Shown: piece by piece, positions 25,467 through 34,176 of the stretch
Position numbering within the stretch: the first letter of the stretch is position 1
Layout of the letters: each line of letters opens with the position of its first letter
Notes under the pieces: model-generated
What the model saw: the letters and a program-made list of their open reading frames with translations, nothing else
The model's database searches: none
What the model was told of the DNA's origin: nothing
Assembly: GCA_910577765.1 (NCBI GenBank)
Contig: CAJTOV010000012.1
Coordinates: forward strand, 1 to 45,108
Reading direction: 5' to 3'
DNA length: 45,108 bases
DNA from: an uncultured Lachnospiraceae bacterium
GTDB taxonomy: Bacteria > Bacillota > Clostridia > Lachnospirales > Lachnospiraceae
Made by a program: the position numbers and the translations under genes

Positions 25467-27317
25467 TTACTGCTCCGCAAAATGGGCTCTCAGATATTTC
25501 TCCGTATCACCAGGCTGGTAAGACAGCTTGTTGCCCGGATTCAGGCAGGTGCCCAGGGGGCTGTAGCACTCCAGGGTGTTGCCGGCCTGTACGGCGTTGA
25601 TATCATTGTAATTGACCACGGAAGCCACGGCCTTTCTCAGGTTCACGGAATCAGACACCACGGAAGTGCCGTGCATGTTAAAGGCCAGCATATAGACACG
25701 GATGCCCGGGAACTTCTTCAGCACCAGGTTCTCGTCCTGCTCCACCACATCGTACTTGGTGGTAGGAATGTTGTAGCAGTAATCCACGTCGCCGCTTCTC
25801 AGGGCAGAAAGAGCCGTATCCTGGTCGGCAATGAACTTGTTGGTAAGAGTCTTGATCTTGGTGCAGTCCGGCTCCCTGGTACGCAGGCAGGGATTTGCCA
25901 CAAAGTTCATCTGGTAGTCATTCATGGAGGTCAGCACATAGTTGCCGCTTAAGGACAGATGGTTGTCATAGGTGGCTCCTTCCACGGTTGCCACGGAATC
26001 ACCGTACAGTTTGTCCTTGGTTGCATCGTAAGCCGCAAAGTCCACACCCTGGTTCATGGCCTCCACATACTCGCTGTCCACGATTCCTGCGCCGTGGAAG
26101 GTCAGGCAGTTAAGGATCTGGGGATAGGGAACCTTGGTATTGCAGCGGACTACCTGGTACTTTCCTGCGTCATTGTCCACTTCATCCCTGGTAGCCACCA
26201 CCTCGCTGATGGGGGTGATGCTGTCTGCTTCCAGCACTTCCTTCATGGTCTTGCCGTCCACATTCTTCACGCTCTCCAGCTCTGCCATGTCCGTCACAAC
26301 CTCTACCGTATCCAGGTTGGTGTACATGCTGTAGGTCTTGTGCATAGCGGTAGAATTGGGGTCTTTGGCCCGGTTTAAGGAGTAAACCACATCCTCACCG
26401 GCTACCTTTACGCCGGAATCATACACCTGGCCGTCCTTGTCGATTCTTGCGAACCCACAGTCATCTCTCAGAAGGAAGTAGTAGGACTTGTTGTCCTCGG
26501 AGATGGCATAGCTCCAGGAAAGGGAGGAATCGGTGGTTACGGACCAGTCAGGCTGTAAGGTCAGCAGATGCACATACATCTCATCCAGGGAATAGCCGGA
26601 GCTCTGGTCATCGGCACGGATGGGGTCCCAGGTGGTGATGGTGGAACCGGTCTGGGTAATCACAAGGGGTCTGGAATCCCGCAGGGACTCGTCTACATAG
26701 TCAAAATGCTCCCATCTCTGGTTGCTCTCCACGGAATCCTCTTTCAGAATCTTGTTAAAGGGACGTCCGTTGACGTTCTGGTACAGGGGAGTCATGTAGG
26801 TCTGCTCCTCCACCACATACTTTTCAGCCTCGCCGTAGGTATTGATGTACACGTCCGCAGTCTCGCCTGCTGCCTTGTTCACCAGCTCATCCAGCTTGGG
26901 ATCATTGATGCCGGTTAAGTTGCTGTCTCCGATGGACTCCCAGATGCCGCGGCATCCGTAGTCAGGAGTACCTACCGGGTTGGCCCAGCTGGAAATGGCA
27001 ATGTCAAAGTTTCCGTTGCCTTCCTGCTCCCGGAAGGTGGCGCCGTCGGAAGCCGCGCTCATTTCCACATTGATGCCTGCCTTGCTGAGCTCGTCACGGA
27101 TTACGTTGGCCACGCTCTCGTCGCTGCTCTGGTACAGAAGCTTCAGATTCACTTCCCCAATCTCCACCCCGGCATTGGGGTCCGCCTCTGTGGGGCCCTG
27201 GTCCGCTGCCGGTGCGGCGGTGCTGGTTACATCGCTCTTGGTCTTCACGTTACATCCTGTCATGGAAGCCACCATGGCAGCACAGAGAACCACTGCTGCT
27301 AATCTTCTTTTCTTCAT
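25467..27317 (-). CDS. Peptide ABC transporter substrate-binding lipoprotein, apparently circularly permuted
   Basis: 616 residues. A lipoprotein signal (KKRRLAAVVLCAAMVASMTG, Cys22) anchors it outside the membrane. The SBP_bac_5/OppA pieces are in the wrong order. Residues about 56-205 look like the usual C-terminal lobe (LKLLYQSSDES, FDIAISSWANP, INDPKLDELVNKA, YGEAEKYVVEEQ, PLYQNVNGRPFN). The usual N-terminal start (PLVITQTGSTITTWDP, then VAGEDVVYSLNRAKDP) appears only at about 217-320. The chain ends with LRKAVASVVNYNDINAVQAG and GDTEKYLRAHFAEQ, normally followed by the C-lobe. The rest of the fold seems complete. It is the fifth gene of the opp operon, after oppF by 47 bases. Confidence 0.85.
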   Translation of the reverse strand: MKKRRLAAVVLCAAMVASMTGCNVKTKSDVTSTAAPAADQGPTEADPNAGVEIGEVNLKLLYQSSDESVANVIRDELSKAGINVEMSAASDGATFREQEGNGNFDIAISSWANPVGTPDYGCRGIWESIGDSNLTGINDPKLDELVNKAAGETADVYINTYGEAEKYVVEEQTYMTPLYQNVNGRPFNKILKEDSVESNQRWEHFDYVDESLRDSRPLVITQTGSTITTWDPIRADDQSSGYSLDEMYVHLLTLQPDWSVTTDSSLSWSYAISEDNKSYYFLLRDDCGFARIDKDGQVYDSGVKVAGEDVVYSLNRAKDPNSTAMHKTYSMYTNLDTVEVVTDMAELESVKNVDGKTMKEVLEADSITPISEVVATRDEVDNDAGKYQVVRCNTKVPYPQILNCLTFHGAGIVDSEYVEAMNQGVDFAAYDATKDKLYGDSVATVEGATYDNHLSLSGNYVLTSMNDYQMNFVANPCLRTREPDCTKIKTLTNKFIADQDTALSALRSGDVDYCYNIPTTKYDVVEQDENLVLKKFPGIRVYMLAFNMHGTSVVSDSVNLRKAVASVVNYNDINAVQAGNTLECYSPLGTCLNPGNKLSYQPGDTEKYLRAHFAEQ

Positions 27318-27364
27318 AGGTCTTATTCCTCCTCATTTTTATCTTCAAACCAGGTTTCCCCGGT

Positions 27365-28342
27365 TTAAAAGCGCAGTTTTCCTTCCATCATTTCATGGAC
27401 CCTGTGGCAGGCCACAAAGTGGTCCGGTTTCACTTCCTCAAAAGCCGGGTTCTCGCTGCGGCACTGGTCCGTGGCAAAGGGGCACCTGGGAGCGAACCGG
27501 CAGCCCGGCCTGGGATTCACCGGCGAACCGATCTCCCCTTTCAGGATGATCTTCTCCTTCTTCTCCCGGATATTCACGGAAGGAATGGCCGACAGCAGGG
27601 CAATGGTGTAGGGATGCAGGGGACTCCGGAAGATTTCCTTCTTGGAGGCCTTTTCAATCATCTGCCCCAGGTACATGACGCCGATATTGGTGGAAATATG
27701 CTTGATCACCGACATATCGTGGGAAATGAACACGTAGGTCAGTCCCAGCTTCTCCTGCAACTCCATCATCAGGTTGATGATCTGGGCCTGGACCGACACG
27801 TCCAGGGCACTGACCGGCTCATCGCAGATGATGAATTTTGGGTTTAAGGACAATGCCCTGGCAATGACCACACGCTGGCGGCGTCCGCCGTCAAACTCGT
27901 GGGGATACATATTGTACATACGCCGGGAAAGGCCGGTCAGCTCCATCAGCTCCTCCACCCGGTCCCGCCGCTCTGTGGCTGTCCTGTAGATATTGTGCAG
28001 CTTCAAAGGCTCCTCAATGATCTGGGAGATGGTAAAGCGGGGATTCAAGGATGCGTAGGGGTCCTGGAAAATGATCTGCATCTCCTTGCGCATCTGGCGC
28101 ATTTCTTCCTTGTCAAAGGACACAATGTCCATGCCGTCAAAGATTACCTTCCCGGCCGTAGGCTCGTGGAGCCGCAGAATGGTGCGGCCCAGGGTGCTCT
28201 TGCCGCAGCCGGACTCGCCCACGATCCCCAAGGTCTCGCCTCCTTCAATGCGGAAGCTTACATTGTCCACGGCGTGGAGCAGTCCGCCATTTGCTACATT
28301 AAAATATTTTTTCAGTCCGATGACTTCCAGCATGGTACTCAT
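27365..28342 (-). CDS. oppF: Oligopeptide ABC transporter ATP-binding protein OppF
   Basis: 325 residues. Walker A is GIVGESGCGKSTLGRT, the signature is HEFDGGRRQRVVIARAL (a FDGGRRQ variant of LSGGQ), and Walker B is FIICDEPVSALD. The C-terminal oligopeptide/dipeptide extension has the cysteine cluster PGCRFAPRCPFATDQC. The start is just after the oppD stop (three-base gap) behind GGGAGA. It pairs with OppD to drive peptide import. Confidence 0.93.
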   Translation of the reverse strand: MSTMLEVIGLKKYFNVANGGLLHAVDNVSFRIEGGETLGIVGESGCGKSTLGRTILRLHEPTAGKVIFDGMDIVSFDKEEMRQMRKEMQIIFQDPYASLNPRFTISQIIEEPLKLHNIYRTATERRDRVEELMELTGLSRRMYNMYPHEFDGGRRQRVVIARALSLNPKFIICDEPVSALDVSVQAQIINLMMELQEKLGLTYVFISHDMSVIKHISTNIGVMYLGQMIEKASKKEIFRSPLHPYTIALLSAIPSVNIREKKEKIILKGEIGSPVNPRPGCRFAPRCPFATDQCRSENPAFEEVKPDHFVACHRVHEMMEGKLRF

Positions 28343-28345
28343 GGC

Positions 28346-29341
28346 CTACTCTCCCTTCTCGTCCACGGGATTGCCCAGAGGGAAGAAGCATTTGAACCTG
28401 TGGCTTCCCTCTGTCATTACCGGGGACTGTGTCTTGCAGATGTCCTGGCAGTACTTGCACCTGGGATGGAAATAGCACCCGGTGGGAGGCTCTGCCATGT
28501 TGGGCGTCATACCGTCAATGGGCACCAGCTTGGTGCTGTCCTCATCCAGCTTGGGGATGGAGTCAAAGAGGCCGCAGGTGTAGGGATGTCTGGGATTTAA
28601 GTAGACCTCCTCCACGTTTCCCGTCTCCACGATCTCCCCGGCATAGACAATGGCCACCTTGTCGCAGGTCTCAGCCACCACGCCCAGGTCATGGGTAATC
28701 ATAATCAGCCCCATCTGGAACTTTTCCTTCAGATTCAGCATAATATCCAGCACCTGGGCCTGGATGGTCACGTCCAGGGCCGTGGTGGGCTCGTCGGCAA
28801 TCAGCAGGTCCGGGTTGCACAGAAGGGCCATGGTGATCACCACCCGCTGCTTCATGCCGCCGGAAAACTGGTGGGGATAGTCATTGAAACGCTCCGCCTT
28901 GACCCCTACCATCTCCAGCACCTCAATACAGCGCTTCCTGGCTTCTTCTTTGCTCATCTTATTGTGGCGGCGCAGCACCTCGATTAACTGGTCGCCAATG
29001 GTCATGGTAGGGTTCAGAGCCGTCATAGGGTCCTGGAAGATCATGGAGATACCGTTTCCCCGGATCTTCTCATTTTCCTTGTCCGTGTTGAGAATCAGGT
29101 TCTGCCCCTTAAAGTAGATTTCCCCTTCGGTAATCACCCCCGGCGGGTCCGGCACAAGCTGCATAATGGCCATGGCCGTGGTGGTCTTGCCGGCTCCTGT
29201 CTCTCCCACCAGTCCGATGCTGTCGCCTTCATTGAGATCGAAGCTGATGCCATTGACAGCAAAGACCTCTTCCTCGTCGGTAATATAATGTACATGCAGG
29301 TTCTTTACCTGCAGAATGCATTTCTTCTCCTGCTGTTCCAT
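28346..29341 (-). CDS. oppD: Oligopeptide ABC transporter ATP-binding protein OppD
   Basis: 331 residues. Walker A is GLVGETGAGKTTTAM, the signature HQFSGGMKQRVVITMAL, Walker B LLIADEPTTALD. The C-terminal extension carries GCYFHPRCKYCQDIC, a cysteine cluster common in OppD/F. It lies between oppC (10-base gap) and oppF. Confidence 0.93.
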   Translation of the reverse strand: MEQQEKKCILQVKNLHVHYITDEEEVFAVNGISFDLNEGDSIGLVGETGAGKTTTAMAIMQLVPDPPGVITEGEIYFKGQNLILNTDKENEKIRGNGISMIFQDPMTALNPTMTIGDQLIEVLRRHNKMSKEEARKRCIEVLEMVGVKAERFNDYPHQFSGGMKQRVVITMALLCNPDLLIADEPTTALDVTIQAQVLDIMLNLKEKFQMGLIMITHDLGVVAETCDKVAIVYAGEIVETGNVEEVYLNPRHPYTCGLFDSIPKLDEDSTKLVPIDGMTPNMAEPPTGCYFHPRCKYCQDICKTQSPVMTEGSHRFKCFFPLGNPVDEKGE

Positions 29342-29351
29342 ATGTTCCTCC

Positions 29352-30863
29352 TTACTTTAACTTGGGATCCAATGCATCCCGGAGTCCGTCGCCCAGGAAG
29401 TTAAAGGCCAGCACCAGAACCACAATGGCGAATCCGGGGAAAATGGCCATGTAGGCATTGGTCTCCAGATACGCGCTGCCTGCCTTTAAGATATTGCCCC
29501 ACTCAGGAATCTGGGGCGCAATGCCCAGGCCTAAGTAGCTTAAGGAACTGACTGCCGTCACACCTGCGCCGATTCCAAGGGTAGCCCGGATAATCAGGGG
29601 AGCCATGGAGTTGGGCAGGATGTGCCGGAAGATGATGATCTTGTCCCTGGCTCCGCAGGCCCTGGCCGCTTCCACGAACTCCGCGTCCTGCAGGGTCAGC
29701 ACAGAAGCACGGATGGTTCTGGCGTAGCTGGGAATGGCGCCTACCCCCAGTGCGAAGGTAATGTTGGCCGTGTTGGTGCCGAAAGCCGCAATAATGGCAA
29801 TAGGCAGCAGGAGACCCGGAATGGCCATGAACACATCCAGGATACGCATGATCACATTGTCCGTGGTCCCTGAGTAGAAGCCTGCAAAGGCTCCCAGAAT
29901 GATGCCCACCACAATGGAGATGGCGGTGGAAATAATGCCCACGGTCAGGGAAATCCTGGCGCCGAACACCACACGGGTAAATACACAGCGGCCGTAATCA
30001 TCGGTGCCAAAGGGATAGGCCAGGCTGGGCTCCCGCAGAATCAGGGAATAATTGTTGTCAATGGCAATGCCGTAATCAAAGGTTAAGTTGGCACAGATGG
30101 AAATGGTCAGCAGGAACACAATGATAAAGGCTCCCAGCACTGCCATCTGGCTCCGGAACAGACGCTTCACCACGTCGATCCAGGCAATGGACACGTAATC
30201 GTCCTTTGTGCAGCACTTCCGCAGCAGCATCAGTCCCAGAAGCAGGGAAAACAGGTTGCCTGTAACGGTGGTGGCAATCAGTACCACGGCCAGGGCCATC
30301 ATGGATTTGTCCGCCCGGTTTCCATGGACATGGGCTGCCACCAGAGGCAGGCTTACGGCGTGGATGACAATCACCACAGCCAGCACTCCCATGCCCAGGA
30401 AGAAGGAATCACACACATAGTCCTTGAACACATTCAGATAGGAGACAATGATAATCAGAATCTCCACCAGCAGCATGTAGCTGCCTACCTGGTATTCCAG
30501 GTTCTTTTTCTTTTTCACCAGGCTTAAGCCTGCCAGGGCACAGAAAATGTTCCCGTTGACAATGGTTGCCACCAGAAGACTTCCTGCCAGCCGCAGCCCC
30601 CTGGACACGTCGCCTTTCTTGAGAACCTGGCTCTTAAAGGCGCTCCACAGAAGCAGGGCCAGAAGAGCCTCTGCCAGGAACAGTCCCGCCACCCCCAGGG
30701 ATACGGGATTTAAGGCCTTTGTCTTCATGTCATAGGACAGGGCCACGCAGGCAGCCCCCATAAAGGCCGACGCGCCGCAGGCAAAGGACAGGCTGGAATT
30801 CTCCTGAAAGCGGTTCAGCTTTCTCTGGTTGGCTTTTTTGATAAAGAAATTCTCGCTTTTCAT
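29352..30863 (-). CDS. oppC: Peptide ABC transporter permease OppC with long N-terminal membrane extension
   Basis: 503 residues against about 300 for ordinary OppC. The normal permease begins near residue 226 (IDVVKRLFRSQMAVLGAFII). It contains YPFGTDDYGRCVFTRVVFGA and the EAA-type coupling loop AARACGARDKIIIFRHILPN. The first 220 residues add about six hydrophobic helices of no recognised family. The second of two nearby ATGs (MKSENF) is chosen because GGGAGG lies nine bases before it, against three for the first. Ten bases separate it from oppD. Confidence 0.88.
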   Translation of the reverse strand: MKSENFFIKKANQRKLNRFQENSSLSFACGASAFMGAACVALSYDMKTKALNPVSLGVAGLFLAEALLALLLWSAFKSQVLKKGDVSRGLRLAGSLLVATIVNGNIFCALAGLSLVKKKKNLEYQVGSYMLLVEILIIIVSYLNVFKDYVCDSFFLGMGVLAVVIVIHAVSLPLVAAHVHGNRADKSMMALAVVLIATTVTGNLFSLLLGLMLLRKCCTKDDYVSIAWIDVVKRLFRSQMAVLGAFIIVFLLTISICANLTFDYGIAIDNNYSLILREPSLAYPFGTDDYGRCVFTRVVFGARISLTVGIISTAISIVVGIILGAFAGFYSGTTDNVIMRILDVFMAIPGLLLPIAIIAAFGTNTANITFALGVGAIPSYARTIRASVLTLQDAEFVEAARACGARDKIIIFRHILPNSMAPLIIRATLGIGAGVTAVSSLSYLGLGIAPQIPEWGNILKAGSAYLETNAYMAIFPGFAIVVLVLAFNFLGDGLRDALDPKLK

Positions 30864-30878
30864 GTTCATCCACCTCCC

Positions 30879-32297
30879 TTATGCGCTTTTCAGTCTGGAC
30901 TTGATCCGGGGATCCAAGTACACGTAGATCAGGTCCACGGCCAGGTTCACCAGGCTGATGATGATGGACACATACACCACGCCGCCCAGGATGGCCGGAA
31001 TGTCAGGAAGGAACTGCTTATCCACCACATAGCTTCCGATACCTTTTACATTGAACACCTTCTCGATAATGGCAGAGCCTCCCAGGGTGCCGCCGAACTG
31101 AAGGCCGGCTACGGTCACAATGGGAATCATGGCATTGCCCAGGGCGTGTTTCACAATCACCCGGATATTGCTTAGGCCCTTGGCCCTGGCCGTGACAATG
31201 TAGTCCTGGCCCAGAACCTCCAGCAGGGCGGAACGGGTATTCCGGGCCAGGCTGGCTGCCAGGTGGGTGCCGGACACAATGGCCGGCATCAGCAGAGACA
31301 GCTTGTTGCCTTCCACATAGGAAGCCGGCAGAATGTGGCTGTTGATGGAGAAGGTCAAAATCATAATCATACCGAACCAGAAAGCCGGCAGGGACAGTCC
31401 CACCAGTGCAATAAACATGAAAATATAGTCAAAGGCCGTGTTGGGCTTTACCGCGGTCAGGATACCGATGGGAATGGAGATTGCCACGGCAATGATAAAG
31501 GCGTACACGCTCATCTCCAGGGTCACCGGGAATTTCCTGAGGATCGCTGCCATAACGTCCTCATTGCCGGAATAGGAATTGCCCAGGTTGAAGGTGGCCA
31601 GGTTCTTAAAGTTGTTAAGAAGCTGGATGAAATAGGGCTGGTCCAGTCCGTACACCCGGTTGAAATCTTCAATCTGCTGGGCCGTAGCCGTCTCGCCCAG
31701 CACATTGACTGCCGGGGAGGACGAGGCAAAATGCAGGATTGTGAACACCACAAACACCACGCCGAACGCCACGAAAATCATCATAATGAGACGTTCAAAT
31801 ATGTAACGGCTGTAGGGATTGGCCGAAATCAGCAGCAGCACATACATGGGCAGGGAGGTGACCAGGGACAGCGCCAGAAGTCCCTGGTTGTCCAGGCCTG
31901 CACATACGAACTGGATAAAGGTCTGGCGCTTCTTTAAGCCGTCCTTCTCATATTTTCCGGCTACCCGCCCTGCGATCTCATCCTCCACATCCCGGGCCGT
32001 CTGCTTCTCCAGCTCCCGGGTGAACTCCTGGCTGTCCGTCTTTCTTCCGAAGTGGCGGTATTTGTTGGCCAGATAGGTCCTGGCGTTGTCGCGGATCCGG
32101 CTTAAGGTTCCGTCTGCCTCTGCTTCCTTTTCTGCTTCTTCCCGGATCTTGCGGTATCCGGCCTCATCCTGGCTCTTTCTGGATAAGAACGCCGCAAATG
32201 CCACCGCAAAGGTGGGAAGCCCAAGCAGGACAAGTGCAATCCGGTACAGGGGTTTCCCAAATGCCCGGATCATCAGTTTGTCAAGTTTGTCTTTCAT
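30879..32297 (-). CDS. oppB: Peptide ABC transporter permease OppB with long N-terminal extension
   Basis: 472 residues against about 310 for ordinary OppB. The normal permease begins near residue 158 (SRYIFERLIMMIFVAFGVVF). It contains DFNRVYGLDQPYFIQ and the coupling loop ARAKGLSNIRVIVKHALGNA. The extension starts with a hydrophobic helix (about 18-38), a charged stretch rich in Lys/Glu (40-120) that may be a coiled coil, and another hydrophobic segment (130-155). First gene of the peptide operon; the ribosome site is GGAGGAT. Confidence 0.88.
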   Translation of the reverse strand: MKDKLDKLMIRAFGKPLYRIALVLLGLPTFAVAFAAFLSRKSQDEAGYRKIREEAEKEAEADGTLSRIRDNARTYLANKYRHFGRKTDSQEFTRELEKQTARDVEDEIAGRVAGKYEKDGLKKRQTFIQFVCAGLDNQGLLALSLVTSLPMYVLLLISANPYSRYIFERLIMMIFVAFGVVFVVFTILHFASSSPAVNVLGETATAQQIEDFNRVYGLDQPYFIQLLNNFKNLATFNLGNSYSGNEDVMAAILRKFPVTLEMSVYAFIIAVAISIPIGILTAVKPNTAFDYIFMFIALVGLSLPAFWFGMIMILTFSINSHILPASYVEGNKLSLLMPAIVSGTHLAASLARNTRSALLEVLGQDYIVTARAKGLSNIRVIVKHALGNAMIPIVTVAGLQFGGTLGGSAIIEKVFNVKGIGSYVVDKQFLPDIPAILGGVVYVSIIISLVNLAVDLIYVYLDPRIKSRLKSA

Positions 32298-32399
32298 TTC
32301 ACAATCCTCCAGACTTTTTGTGACTTATAAGGAACTTATAATGAGAATATTTTAACATACCGGGTTTTTCGGCGTCCAATACACGATTATTATGAATTT

Positions 32400-32415
32400 A
32401 TAGGGAAATCCCTAT
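32400..32415. promoter_or_regulatory. Palindrome in the opp leader
   Basis: ATAGGGA-AA-TCCCTAT lies about 18 bases after the -10 hexamer, at or near the transcription start. Candidate operator; the regulator is unknown. Confidence 0.4.
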
Positions 32416-32432
32416 TAATAGTGGACAGAATT

Positions 32433-32461
32433 TTTATAGAATGATGTGGGAAATTGTGCAA
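32433..32461 (-). promoter_or_regulatory. Promoter of the opp-pepV-pepC operon
   Basis: Minus strand TTGCAC, 17-base spacer, TATAAA, about 135 bases before the oppB ATG. Confidence 0.65.
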
Positions 32462-32518
32462 AAAATACAGAAATGTCTCCTTGCGTCCAGAACAGCAGCG
32501 TGTTTATGAGCTTACGGA

Positions 32519-32685
32519 CTAGTACTTCGTTGCATTAATCCCGAAGTAAATAGTGCTTGATATTCGTGTCAGCTGTGCGTCTGCGAAGCGACGGCGTAGT
32601 GGGGCCTACGGCTAGCTTCGCAGGCGTGCAGATGGCGCGGATAGCGAGTGCTGGTTACTCGGGAATTAGTGCAACGATGTACTAG
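32519..32685. mobile_element. Complete palindromic MITE-like element (family 1)
   Basis: 167 bases that fold on themselves end to end. The outer ends are CTAGTACTTCGTTGCA and TGCAACGATGTACTAG; the centre is CGTAG-TGGGGC-CTACG. Most arm mismatches are transitions that keep G-U pairing in RNA. No open frame. It directly abuts the headless recombinase. Related pieces lie at 1-34, 5838-5913 and about 44824-44843. Confidence 0.8.
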
Positions 32686-33563
32686 GGCATACCGTCAACT
32701 TCAAAACCCATGTTAAATCCTACAAGGTGAAAAAGAAGATCGACAATGACTCCTCCCAATGGAAAATCTTTAGGGATACCCATGAACCGATCATCGATCA
32801 GGAGACTTTCGATATTGTTCAGAAAATTCGGCAGGGCAAAAAGCGCCCTACTAAAATGGGGGAAATGCCCATGTTCTCTGGTTTGCTCTTTTGTGCGGAC
32901 TGCGGTAGCAAAATGAGTTTTCACCGCAGGGTGGATGAACCTGCCGAGAAACACAACTATGTATGTTCCAATTATCGCGGGAATACAAAATCCTGTACCA
33001 TGCACTATATCCGTAATGTAGTTGTTGAACAGATTGTTCTTGACAACCTGCGGGAAGTGATCGGCTATGTGTCACAGTATGAGGATGAATTTATCCGCAT
33101 GGTGATGGATACGGATGTACGCCAGAGGAACAAGGAACTGACAAAACAGAAAAAGAGAATGTCGGAAATCCAAAGCCGCATGAAAGAGCTGGATAACCTT
33201 TTCCAACGTATCTATGAGGACAACATCAGCGGCAAACTGTCGGATGAACGGTTTATGAAACTGTCAAAGGGATATGACACAGAACAGGCCGACTTGCAGG
33301 AAGAAATGACAAGGCTACAGGAGCATATCCAGCAGGCAGAAAAACAGAGTGTCAATGTTGACCGTTTCCTCTCCATTGTGAAGAAGTACACCAACCTAAC
33401 AGAGCTTACACCTGAAATACTGCATGAGTTTGTGGATAGGATAATTGTTCATGCCCCAGACAAAAGCAGCGGGCGGCGTTTACAGGAAATCGAGATTATC
33501 TACAATCACATCGGAACATTCGACCATTCAAAGGTCACTTTATGGAAAGGAAAAGCGGCATAG
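32686..33563 (+). pseudogene. Large serine recombinase, N-terminal catalytic domain lost
   Basis: The frame is open from 32670, inside the repeat, and enters recombinase sequence at once with GHTVNFKTHVKSYKVKKK. This is followed by the end of the recombinase domain (EPIIDQETFDIVQK), a zinc ribbon (LLFCADCGSKMSFHR then YVCSNYRGNTKSC), a coiled coil, and a DUF4368-like end (LTPEILHEFVDRIIVHAPDK). The family resembles recombinases of Tn1549/Tn5397-type elements. The roughly 200-residue resolvase domain with its catalytic serine is missing, cut exactly at the MITE. A GTG at 32727 could start a 278-residue product, but it could not recombine DNA. Confidence 0.85.
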
Positions 33564-33848
33564 CACCAAAAATGCCATACCGCAAATCCTTACTTAAAAA
33601 ACCATCCTTACGAAACCCTCACATTCGGCAGGTTTTCTGCTTTTTTGTCCATAGATTATCTCCTTATAGGTATTATATATCCATGCCACGACCTTGTCAA
33701 TCAACCGGCAGTTGAAAATGTGTATTGTAAAAAATCATTTCATTATGGTATAATAGGAACACTTAGCCAATATAGGCAGCACTGCGGATTCATGGTAAAG
33801 CCAGGTCCAAAGGAAATATCCATGGCCGTTCAAAGGAGGGGGAAAGCA
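33564..33848. other. Gap after the recombinase remnant
   Basis: No gene. The first 100 bases (T-rich, GGCAGGTTTTCTGC) may be the right end of the lost mobile element. The rest holds the promoter of the small membrane protein. Confidence 0.4.
33725..33754 (+). promoter_or_regulatory. Promoter of the small membrane protein gene
   Basis: TTGTAA, 18-base spacer, TATAAT, about 95 bases before the ATG. Confidence 0.65.
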
Positions 33849-34082
33849 ATGAAAAAATTGTATCACATACTGAGAATTGTATTGTGGAGCACTGTCGGAG
33901 TTTTCATAGGAACCAGCATTTACACATGGCACGATTACAGGACCCGTCCCGGCCTCTATGCAATGCAGTCTGCCCCATGGTATTTAAGAATCCAGGTCAA
34001 TGCAGTATACTCAGTGGTCACGGTTGCGGTAATTCTTTTTCTGATGTGGATAATTCGTAAGAACCAGAAAATGGGTCACTGA
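33849..34082 (+). CDS. Small two-TM membrane protein, unknown
   Basis: 77 residues. The ATG follows AAAGGAGGGGG. Two hydrophobic helices (about 6-24 and 50-68) flank an external-type loop with YTWHDYRTRPGLYAMQSAPW. The tail is basic (IIRKNQK). No family is recognised; the YAMQSAPWY loop is common in small Lachnospiraceae membrane proteins. A MATE gene starts 95 bases downstream. Confidence 0.65.
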   Translation: MKKLYHILRIVLWSTVGVFIGTSIYTWHDYRTRPGLYAMQSAPWYLRIQVNAVYSVVTVAVILFLMWIIRKNQKMGH

Positions 34083-34176
34083 ACGGGTGGGTTTCAGACA
34101 GGTCTGCGCGTTTCCCAAGGGACACCTTCGGTGTACCGCGCTGACCGCACCAACATGGAAAGAAGATAGTGATACT

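Noticed and set aside
34087..34176. A 30-codon N-terminal extension of the MATE protein
   Set aside because: It lacks a ribosome site and its residues do not resemble the family; the ATG at 34177 fits the family start.
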